NCBI RefSeq assembly: GCF_027580225.2
Contig: NC_073359.2
Span: 11,661,001-11,725,000 of the forward strand
DNA length: 64,000 nucleotides
Reading direction: 5' to 3'
From: Misgurnus anguillicaudatus
Taxonomy: Eukaryota > Chordata > Actinopteri > Cypriniformes > Cobitidae
A program made the translations under genes and the position numbers. How positions within the stretch are numbered: the first letter of the stretch is position 1; every line of letters begins with the position of its first letter. The notes beneath the pieces are model-generated. The model made no database searches, was not told the origin of the DNA, and was given only the letters and a program-made list of their open reading frames with translations. Positions 45,011-57,000 of the stretch are shown here, one piece after another.

Positions 45011-48000
45011 GTATATTTAAATATGTAAATAACAGTGTTGAGTCTGACAGCTAAGTTAGATCATGTAGATAGGCTTGCGTTTAGATTATACAACATAATG
45101 TTCTACATTTAGTTCATGTTCTAAAAAGCATTTTTATTGAGTACATAGAAATAATCTTTTCTAACAGTCTTGCTCGCTGAGGCAGTTTTTGATTACAACA
45201 TTGAGCTAACCGGCTAGTGAGCTTACAAATCGTACTATGATGAGGCTTATGAATGTTTATTAGGTCATCGATCGATACCTTTATGTAATTGGCCGAAAAG
45301 GTATGCGTTTGTATGTGGGCGGTAGGGCCTTTGCGAATAAACCAATAGGGAACCGGATTATCCCGGAAGGTTTCCTAGCGATGTCCCATGACGTAATGAA
45401 TATTCATGAGTGCGCCCTGATAATAGTAGGATTTGTGATTTCATGTCGTATGTTGCAGCAGATTTTACCCCGAGCAAAGAAAATGGTCAACAAATGCAAA
45501 CAACAAATGACATCTTCAGTCTCGTGATGCGCTCACATTCAGATGTTAAATACCAGACGACATCGCTAAATCTCATTTAAGCTTGGTACTAAAACCATCG
45601 CTGCACCCTGATGCGGTCGTAGTAGTTTTTATAAAACAGTCACAACAACACAAACATGTTCAAGACAATTATTACTTTTCTGTTATCTTTGTTACTCTAT
45701 GACAGTGAACACAAAAGTTTTTTTTATATTGTAATGGTCCTTCATTTCCTTCTTTTGTGCACTTTTCTGCTGTTTGGGCAAAAATGTATCTTGTAAAGTT
45801 GCTATACAGAAATGCATAATTGTAAAAGACTCCGGCTAAAGCCAGCATAAGATGGTTATCTGGTTTTAGCTGGTCTCACAGTTTAGTATAGCAAAGCACT
45901 TTTTAAGGTGGTCAAACTGGACTTTGCTGGTCATGCTTGAAGACCAGCTGACCCACCAGCTTTGCCAGGCTGGGAGGACCAGCTACTGCCACTGTTTTTA
46001 AATAATTTTAACTGAAAACCATTACCAGTCTGATTTACACGTGTCTTCTCAGATGGGAACTCTGGAAGCTTCTGTCTAATCTGAAGACGACTGTTGAAGG
46101 ACTGCTGTCAACCAACAACCCCAATGTGTGGTCTCGCTATGGGGGTCTTCAGCGCCTGCACAAGGACATGAATAATATACTGGGACATGGACTAAAGCAT
46201 GAACAGGTGCTGTGCATGATTGTTAAAGAAAAATAATTTGGGATGAGCCAATAGGACTTTTTGACGGATACTATATATGCAGTTCTTGTGGATTATTGGT
46301 TTAAATGTAATTACTTTGAGCTATATTTCGTACAGATTTTGTTTGGGCAAGTGTAACTATTTTCCACAGAGAAAATGCATTATATGCTTTTGCAACGGAC
46401 ATTAAAGGTGCCGTAGATGTAAAGCTGTATTTACCTCTAGGCATAGATGAGTAATATGAGTTCTGTAGATGGTAATGACATATCGTGAGCCTCAAGTTTC
46501 CTCCTTCTTGTGAAAACAGGCCAATCTCAACATAACACAGTCTGTGACGTTACAGTCGTGATGTACACCCCCAACATAAAATGTATACATTAAATTAATT
46601 GCAAAGTTGGTACAATGCTAAAAAAACAAAGTTGTGATCGCTATATGCTAGTTAATGCTATATGCTAACGTCTAGACTGAAGTTCTACTATTGACGTTAC
46701 AGTTACGTTTGCAGGTCAATACTGAAAAAACACAAACTTACCACTCAAAACATCCATTTTCAATCTCTGAGTCATTGATGATTGCTCAAAGTCTGTATCT
46801 TTGTCTGATACAGGCTCAAACATAAGGCCTGTTTGTACACAAACAGAGCTACTGAACAAGCTGCCGTCTGAAACAGCCAATCAGAGCAGAGCTCAACATT
46901 ATTATTCATGATCCTTTCAAATAAGGTAATAATAGACCATTTCATTTTAAAGGCAAATCCTAGGGTTGTAAATTGACATGTATAAACGTTTCTGGATAAA
47001 GTTTGCACTTAATAAAGTCACATACCTTCTATGTAGATATCAGAGAACAATTTAAAATTCTATTTTAAGGCATTCTTTGGCACCTTTATACAAGTAAGTG
47101 TTATTACATAGTTAATTAATTACCAGTTTTGTTATATCAGCCTTTTTATGCTGTAGGTAAATGACTTCCTTCCTAACCCCAAATAGTAGTAAGAAATCTC
47201 AAAAAATAAAGACAAACCAAAGCTCGGGTCATAGGAGGTTAATCAATGTTTAGTGTTTAGAAGTGGGTATACCCCATGCCATCTAATATAGAAGTAGGTA
47301 TACCTGCATATATACTGCACTACACCACTCACTTTTAGAGATGCATTGATGTATAAGCAGTGTTTTAAAGTTTGTATTTATAAAATTATATGTTTTGCCG
47401 TAACCCATATAAACCACCCATGCACACTATCCCAATCAACAGTCTGATTTACCAGAAACTTTTACACACAAATAGACTGTGTGGCCGATCAAACAAGTTT
47501 CATTTCTTCATTCTTTTAGTTTCTGTACCTTAAATGACATCAAAACTTTCCCATGCGATGTTTCCAACAAGGAAGAATGTTAGATTTGTTTACACTACAG
47601 GCAGACATTTTCTTATTTTAATCACTGTTTTCATGGTGGCACAGTCGTTCGAGCTCTGGCTTGATCAGGTGGCCTTTTCTGTGTCAGCGTAGTTTTACTT
47701 CGGGTACTCTGGGTTCCTCCCACATGCCAAAACATGTAGGTTAGGTGAATTGGGAATGCCAAATTGCCCTTCCCGCTTCCTTTCAGCCATAGATGCTGAA
47801 ATGGCATTATGAATAAACAAACAAACAACACATTTGGGCTGTCACGGTTATGAAATTTTGCTGACGGTTAATTGTCTAATAAATTGTGACAATTATGACG
47901 ATTAATTGCCTGTTCTATTGCTTTGACGTTTAATTCTCATAAATTTTTTTGTTCATGGAATAAATTTCACACATTGTTGTGATTATATAAATTAAATATT

Positions 48001-51000
48001 TTGCAAGGTTTACCTGGCAGTAAATATTAATACACACAACACTTATTTAAAAATAATAATTTAATAAATATATCTTTCAAAAACTGAAAGTTCTTAATAA
48101 GAAATAAACACAATAAAGTGTCTGAAAAATAACTGAAAATAAAAATGCAATCAAAATAAACTGACTTTACCAGAACAGGCCTTAAATAGTAACCAATCTT
48201 ACTAAGGTCATATTAGTACTGGACCACATGTCTGTAGTGGCTGCAAAAAAAATCTATTCCTAATGCTGCGTTTACACCAACCGCATTTGAGGCGTCAAAA
48301 TCACGTTTACCGCACCTAGTTTGCCGCTTGAACAGTTTGAATGCATTTGCTTGTCTAGAGCGAAGTAGACGTGCGGAAAAAGCAAGCATTTGACGCGCGT
48401 CAGAGGCAAAATTCGCTTCTTGTGGGAGGGGCAAGTGCTATGCGGTTGTCTGTTTGCGAGATGACTGATATTGATTTGTGCATTTATCGAGAGAGTTACC
48501 GGTTTGTATTTGGCAATCTTACTATAGGGGGAAAATAAATGGCACGGGTAGATAAACGTCACATGACTCAAAAGTTAAATGTGTATTACAACCTACCAGA
48601 TTGCCCAATGTCCTCACTGACACTCTTCCAAGTGAGGTCCCTTTTATTCCTGTCTCTATAGAATAAGAACTTGTGTCGTATAGCTCCGGGTGACTGCTCA
48701 CGGACAATATCAAGCGTTCCTTCAGGTTGAATGAGTGACTCCGGGCGGGGCTGCCGCCACAGCAGTAAGCAGGCCCCTGATTGGTTAACGCGGTGCGAAA
48801 TTCCGGCACAAAAAGCACAATTTGCGCATACTGTGCCAGGCGCGCCATTCGCGCATCTAGTTCGCGCGAATCGCGTCTTCCGCACCAAACGCCTCATCCT
48901 CGCAGCAAGACCTCCAGACACGCGTCAATGCGTCTTCACATTGACTTAACATTGAAATCACTCGTGCTTCACGCCACTACCGCGGCTGGTGTAAACGCAG
49001 CATTGCAGATCCTTAAGAATAGCATCCTCCACTTCTTAAATTTGGAATAGCTGTTTTGGAAATGTATGTTTAACCTGGCAGTTTATATCGTTTATCAAAG
49101 TTTTGCAGCATTTCTTTTCCACTCTATTAAATTGCTTTGCTATGTATTGCGTTACACTGTCAGTTATGGAGCGCAATCTGATACAGTCTCGTTTATCCAG
49201 GCGCTGCAGCTCCCCCTTGTGTATTTTAGAGAGATGTGCAATCATTGCGGTGATCTGAAATCATTGCGATGAGGTCAAACAATTGCGATGAGACGATTAT
49301 TTAATCATTGTGACAGCCCTAAACGCAAATACTATTTCCTACATTTTAGAATAATCATAAATTCATTAACATGTTGAAATAACACAAACAAGGTTTATAG
49401 TGACCAAATATTCAGTTGACACTGTCCAGATTTTTGACTGGTGTATACTTACCTGATGAAAGCAATATATAAATGTATAAATGCAATTTTGGGATGAATA
49501 TATGATACGTATCCATTTTTATTTTCTACAAATTGGAAAAATGTTTACATGCAAGTCGAAGCATAATAAATATCCCCTTTAGAACCTCTATTAAAACAGC
49601 TTATGGTGAAAATAAAAATAAAAAACATTGACATTTCCTTTCTGTATGAAATTGTACAACTGCACAACCTTCAAGCTGGTTAGAAAGCTTATGCCTGACC
49701 TGAGTGTACATTTATGGCAACGCTTCTTTTGGAAAGGAGGGTCATATCACACCATACCGATGTCTCATCCCAAATCCCGCTGGGGAAAAATGCAGATAAT
49801 GCAACCAAAACTTGTGGTACAAGATCTGACCTTGTTCTTTTACCCAGCAGGTTTACTATAAACAAAAAGACTACTGGCGTTTTGTGTGGTGCGTGCGCTA
49901 CCTCTCTCCTCATTTGGCCCGTCATGTAGAACAGGTATTTCAATCAATCGATTTTACATTTTTTACTTAATTTTTCCATCACAAATATGAAATGATTTGC
50001 TTTCTTTTTTTTTCAGTTCAGTCAGTTGGAGCCTGTTTTGAGCAGTGGCATGCAGTGCTTTGGAGAGGGTTATAAAGCTGAACGCTGGCTGTTACACAGT
50101 CTTCAAGGTCATATCTTATCTGCACAGCTTAAGCCATTACTGCAGCACAGAGGAAATATACAGAAATATTACAACGGTACGTCTAATTCCGACGTGCCGT
50201 CTATGACTTTATCGTTCGGACACAGTTGCAATTTCAGTGCAATGTGATATTATTTATCATTAAACAATTGTCATCTTCTGTAGATGATGCCTTTCTATTA
50301 AGCGAACCTCACGTGTGCGCCATGTTCCAATGTCTGGAGGCGGTGGAGCAAAATAACCCTCGGCTGTTGGCCCTCATCGACACTGTCCGGGTGAGAACGT
50401 TTGATTTATATTAGTTATGACGCATGTGGCTGCCACATTCGTGTTGTATTTTGGTCCCAAGTTTGAATGATCCAACGGGCGTTTCCCAATCCCACCCTGT
50501 CACTCTTCACTGTCCTTTTTGGAGAACATTTGTCCAGATTTACGGAAGCCAAAGTTGGTGCTTCAGAATGGATGACCATTTTATAATTTTTTAGGCCGTA
50601 ATGTAACGTATATTCGCAAGATAGCAACAGCCAGCTTCTGGTTGCGTACTACTGTAGGTTAAACAGGAAGTGGCCTTTGATCTTATTGATAAAAACGTCT
50701 GGCACAAATTCTTTCCACAGGTCTTTTTATTGAGCCATCCATTAAGCATACCTTTCCCATCAAACACGGAAGATGTAGGCTAAGCTTGTTAAATAAAGAT
50801 ATCAGTAGTGCTGATATACTCAACAAAACATTAACTAACCCCATTGTGCAACTTGTATGATGTATTTGAATATTGTTGCAAATTTGTTGCTGTTTAAAGG
50901 GACACTCCACTTTTTAAAAATATGCTCATTTTCCAGCTCCCCTAGTTTTAAACATTTGATTTTTACCGTTTTGGAATACATTCAGCTGATCTCCAGGTCT

Positions 51001-54000
51001 GGCGCTACCACTTTTAGCATAGCTTAGCACAATCCATTGAATCTGATTAGACCATTAGCATCGCGCAAAAAAATCATGGCTGCAGGAGGCGCAATGATAT
51101 TTCGCAGTGCCCGAAAATAGTCCCCTGCCATTGAAAGTTACTAAGGGGGCTATTTTCGGCTGCTGCGCAATATCATTGCGACAGCAAAGTCCTTGTTTAT
51201 TACGCCAGTTTGAGAGTATAGTTCCTAGCATATCTGCCTAGAAAATCACAACTTTTAATTTTCTGTCAGTCTTAGTACACAATGTAACTACAGAAGAGTC
51301 AAGCTTCAAACGGGAAAAATATCAAAACTCCTCGGTTAACTTTTAGCGCAATGCCAATGGTCCAATCAGATTCAATGGATCGTGCCAAGCCATGCCACAA
51401 GTGGCACCGCCAGACCCAGATATTTAGCTGAATGGATTCCAAAACGGTAAAAATCAGGGGAGCTGGAAAATTAGCATATTTTCAAAAAAAGCGGAGTGTC
51501 CCTTTAACATATGTTACCAAGATAACCTAGTTAACATATTCAGTATGTACAATGGAACCTCATGCTTGGTTGTGTATTACCTATCGTGCACATTTACGAC
51601 CTAATCATTCTCAAGTTATGTCCTTGTATTATTTTACGTACAGATTTGTCAATTTTGTCCTGTGTGTTTACAGCTATCTCATTTGAAAGAGTCTCCTCCC
51701 TTTGGCTTGCTGAAGAGTCAGAGTATGTGTTTGCTGCCAGGGGTGTCAGGAAGTTGGAAAACTGCAGACAACTCGCAGTGCCGCAGGCTCACGGAGATTC
51801 CCAGCACTCCACACTCTGAGAAAATCTCAGGTCAGCAGATTTCAGAGCGAGAACAACAGGGCTCTGTGACTCGATTACCGACACTAAACGCTCACTTGTT
51901 CACAAACAAAAAGACCTCACACTGACAGAAAATAGCATGTTGTTTGGTGAGAAAATGAGCGATGGTGGGCTGTCAGCAATGTTTGTGGTGAAGAAATGTG
52001 ATCGTTCCTCAAATTCACAGAGCGCCTTTTTGATTTTGTCTTAAAGATTCTGTGCCGTCCAGCAGTACGCAAGGGGCTCCATGGGTGTGCGGCGGACGAA
52101 ATCAAAGCCCCCCGAACACAAAAATACCTCAGATTGCCTTTACAGAACCCAGGTCACCTGCTCCGGCCGAGGTGCGGGATTGCACGGAAGTGGATCTGGA
52201 TGACGGTCCGGAATATCTTGCAATCGGTAATCTAGGGAAGCGCAGACGTCGGGACTCGTCCAGCTCCACGCCAAGCAGTGAACACCTGGAAACGCAGGGC
52301 TCCACACAGATGGCTTTGGCTCCACCTCCACTGCGACGCTGCTCTTTCTCAGAGGCTCAGAGGAGTATTGGGCGGAGCTCCAAGGGCCATACGCGATCTT
52401 TTTCTGATACAGGCATCTCACAAAAACTGAAAAATGGTGCGTACAATTACAATTTTAAGGTCAAAGCCTCGTTCAGAAAGTGTCAGGTGATTTTTACAGC
52501 ATTTACCTGTGTGGCATGACAAATTTAATATTGTATTAATTGCATGCATAAGAGTTCGCCAAATCAATGATCCGATTAACTGGAATGTTTTCAGTCTGAC
52601 TCAGGCATTCGATCTATTTGGTATAATACAATGTGTTTGTGTGGGTTATGGTTAAAAAACACATTATTTTCCACATACCTTACATTATTGATTTTGTACA
52701 AAGCTCATTGTTCTGAAAAGCGCAGTGATCTCCGATTGGCCAGCTAACCCATACGTTGTGATTGGCCTGAATACCTCTGTCGTCACCCGGAAATGTGGCC
52801 CTCCGTAGTACCGTATTTGGAAGATTAGCTCACAATGCAATACTGACAGGAGTTAAAGGGATAGTTCATCCAAAAATGAAAATTCTTTCATCATTTACTC
52901 ACACTCATGTTGTTACAAACCTGTATAAATTTCTTAATTCTGATGAACACAAATGAAGATGTTTTGAGTAATGTTTGTGATCAAACCGTTGGTGAGCCCC
53001 ATTCACTTCCATAGTATTCGTTTTAAAACGAAGTAATGGGGCTCACAAACGGTTTGGTTACAAACATTTCCTGAAATATCTTAGCAAATTAATAGCATTT
53101 TTGTAAAGAAATGTAGTTTTTAACAAAACATTTTTAGTTTTTTTTTAAAAGTAGTTTTTGCTTCAGTTTTTTATAAATTGGCCATCTAGTGGATAATAGC
53201 GGAATTACAGATTACTGTAAAAACTCATCAGGAAAGCGTCACTGGCAGGGAAATGTTATCTCTTAAAGGCGCTCTATGCATTTTCGGCGTTTTTGTCAAA
53301 CACCGACCCCTAGAGTCGCTGGAGAATACTTGCAACTGTCGTAATTTCCCACCCCCACTTTGTACACCTCCGAAGATAATGACCAGTTAATGTTTCACAA
53401 TTTCATACAAATATTAGGCTACTGCATAGTCTACTAAACTACAGATGATGATAATAGCATAATAAGAAGTTTATTCCAAGTGTAGAGTAGGTATATAATA
53501 ATAAAGTACCGCGTTTGCTGGCTTATAACGTTTTTACATGATTGCAGCTCAATCACAAGTAAACAGTCTATAGTCTATGTCTACTGTATAATTTAATTTG
53601 TGTTCTTTTATTGTTATGTAAACATTACAAAATGCCATGACAAAGTTAATTGTGTACGTTGCATTATTTCATAACATTGGTCGTTATAATGTCACTATAC
53701 ATGATTATTGCTATTTATCATAATAGTTTGCAAATTGTGCATGTTTACACAACCTCTAGGCTTATTTATGTCCTAATAATTATGTAAGATATTGACAACT
53801 GTTGTCATGATAATCGCATGACATACTACAAGCAAGCGCAACAACATACAACATAGACCGCAAACAAGTTTACAAATAAGAGATTTACTTACTAGTCCAT
53901 CAACAAGATCGCCAGATCAGCATCCATGTTGGATCCAGGGCTGTCTTTTAGCTCACGCCAACGAGTAAAAGCCTGACCGAGTGGGACTCTTGTCCGGTTC

Positions 54001-57000
54001 CTAACGAGGTCAGATTATCTTTTCCTACTCTCTTCCAAACGCGCTTTCTTAACTTTTAAATCGTTTAGCCTCACGTCTCAAATTCGAGCGTGCAGTTGTT
54101 GTTATAGACTTGATCGACTTCATGCGGTGCTGCAGGAGCCGTCAGCCGGATGACGTCAAAGTGCCGTCTCGGATCATTCTCGTGGTACTTTGGCGTCAGC
54201 CTGCGGTCGGTTCTTGCAGCGTCGCACCCGTCGAACAAGCCTAACGTGTGTGACGTCGTTGCCGTAAAGCAAGTCGTGATTCTCGCGAGATTTGTCAGGG
54301 GCGCTTCTCTCAAGCTTGCATTGCTGGTTTTGCTAGCGGCGTCTTCCTCGAGCTTCAATAGGAGGATGATTCGCCCTACTATAGCTTTGTTTACCACCGA
54401 AATAACTTGGAAGCTGTTGTATTAAGGTAAAATAACTGCATAGTGTGTCTTTAATTGACGGGATACCTCGTCAATGGCAGTGAAAAAGTTAAATGCAAAT
54501 GAGTTGATCTATGCACTAAACGACAGTGCCGTGGTTGGATAGTGCAGATTAAGGGGCGGTATTATCCCCTTCTGACATCACAAGGGGAGCCAAATTTCAA
54601 TGACCTATTTTTTCACATGCTTGCAGAGAATGGTTTACCAAAACCAAGTTACTAGGTTGATCTTTTTAACATTTTCTAGGTTGATAGAAGCACTGGGGAC
54701 CCAATTATAGCACTTAAACATGCAAAAAGTCAGATTAATTAAAAGTTGCTTCAGACTTGTTTAATTTTAAACTAGTTTTCCCAACACTTTATGCAAAAAA
54801 TATTAACACTCATTTATCTAATTAAATTTAAGTAAAAAGTAGATTTTTAATGCAAATCTACGAGTGTTGCTTTTGACTGCCGTATCTCTTCTGCTCTTCT
54901 GGTCTTGCTTTTGGTGTGCACATCTTTACTGCTTCAACTATATTCTTCTCTTTCTCTTTTCTCTGTATGTAAAGGAGAGGGTCACAGGAAAATCACCATT
55001 ATTATTGAGGACCCTGTCGCAGGTTTGCAGTGTTGTGAAACTGCATTTTGTCCAAGCCCTCCATTTCTGTCACCTTCGCATGAATAATATTTGCTGTATT
55101 TGTTCTACGTTTTTGCACGTCATTTTTAATTTTTTAGCAGTGAATGCAAATTTGTGCAATTTTATTTAATCTTCAAATTCTCTTTGCTTCTTTTCATCTT
55201 GTTTATCTTCAGCTTGTTTGGGCATTTTATTAAATGCACCTGTACGTTCCTTAAGAACAATTTGACCTGTTGCAGAGAGGTTTTATCCTTCTTGTTTATT
55301 TTTCCTCCATTCTCATTTAATATTTTCATCATGGCACAGACTGTGAAACTATAAAGATGCGTTTGTGAACTAAATTTGCATTTTGTGTTGTTGTATTTCA
55401 CAGAATCTGTTACAGATACGCCATGCTCGAAAAGCTGTGATCCATTCTCACCCCAGAGCAGAGATAGCAGTACACACAGTTCTCTTTATATGGAATCAAG
55501 TGAGTACATCTTTTCTTGATATAAAGACAATTATTGCGCTTTTCCATTGCATAGTACCCCAAGGTTTGCTTTGGGTCAGCTCACTTTGGCTTGGTTAGCT
55601 TTTCCATCGAGTTTAGTAACACTTCGAAATGGGAGGAATTATGCCTACTGCTGAGACATCATACAAGTGAGAGCGTGGTTGTACGTTCCCATATATTCAT
55701 TTATTTCTCAGTCCGCCACAAAATTAAAATTGACCACCACGAATAGATGTTTGCACATTGCATTTATCACTATCTCTGTCTCACATGACAGTTTCTGTAC
55801 AAACACCCGTGGCGTCAGTCGACGCTCTCCGCTGAGCCTCATTTAAGTTGTATTTAAGCATATATGCAGACGTTCGCATCGTGAATCTGCCGCCACAAAC
55901 TTCGAGTCTTGAAAAAAACTATTATGGTGTTCCTGATTCTCAACCTGTGGATGTTTTTTATCGCTAAAAGGGAGTTTGGGAACTTACACCAAAGAACAGA
56001 TGACAACAGGTTTACTCGAGATAGCGCAAGCTAGCATGAAGGTAAAGCTAATCTTTTACATTATAGCAATGACACTTGTAGTGACATTTCTCTCAGACCA
56101 ATCAGTGATCTACAGTGTTTTCGCGTCACCTTTTGGTATCAGCTCGGTTCGCTTGGAACCCCCGACTGAGGCGGTACTAAAAAAGTATCGGGTACTACGT
56201 ACTGCACCCAGTGGAAAAGCTCCCAAAAGTACTATGAAATGGATTAGTGCCATTATAGTATTAAATTAAAGCGATAGTTCACCCAAAAATTTAAATTACC
56301 CCATGATTTACTCACCCTCAAGCCATCTGAGTTAAATATGTCCATCATCTTTCAGTTATTTTAGAAAATGTCCTAGCTCTTCCAAGCTTTATAAAAGTTA
56401 GAAATGGGGTCTACATCCTACAAACCCAAAGAATGTGGATCCATTCTTCGCAAAAGAAATCCAACCGGCTCCAGGGGGATAAATGAAGGCCTTCTGAGAG
56501 AAATAACCATATTTAAAACTTTACAAATGAAAATAACTGGCTTCCGTTAGAGGCCATTGCGCATTATGTTTTGTTGTACGATGCGTAAGATGCATTGAGA
56601 ATAGAGTCTCGTTGCGTTGTTAGTTGTTTTAGCTACAGATAGGGATAACTCAATTTCCTCTTGTGTTATATCGAAATCCTCAACCCTTTTTCTTTAAAAT
56701 CCTCATTTTAACTTGTGACTGGCGTTGTTGTTTTGCTCCCTGCTCTGTGCCTTTGCATCTGTCACTACGAAAGGTACGTAAACTACGCTGATACTCTCTC
56801 GTGAATGCAGAGGAGTCTAAGATACCGTTGTTACCGGAAGCTAGTTATTTTCGTTTAATATAGTTTTAAATATGGATATTTCTCTTACAAAATCACATTG
56901 ATTACCCTCAAGAGGGTCGTACACCGGACGAGAAGCGCAGCGTCGCGTCTAGGACAACTCGGAGGTATCGTACACCGAAAGTGCACAATAAATAGCGTAA

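Noticed and set aside
48522..48921. ORFs of 108 and 111 codons, minus strand
   Set aside because: Inside the MITE 48264-49002; similarity to frames at 24870 and 26603 comes from shared repeat DNA.
52437..52519. Continuation of rubcn exon 7 to the in-frame stop
   Set aside because: The donor GTGCGT after 52436 and in-phase homology at 54975 show this is intron.
54071..54425. Overlapping ORFs of 91 and 108 codons on both strands
   Set aside because: Both fall in the CpG-rich right part of the TTAA MITE 53263-54454; open frames on both strands point to composition, not coding.
55976..56269. 97-codon ORF between rubcn exons 9 and 10
   Set aside because: Spans the end of one MITE and the start of another; no protein similarity.
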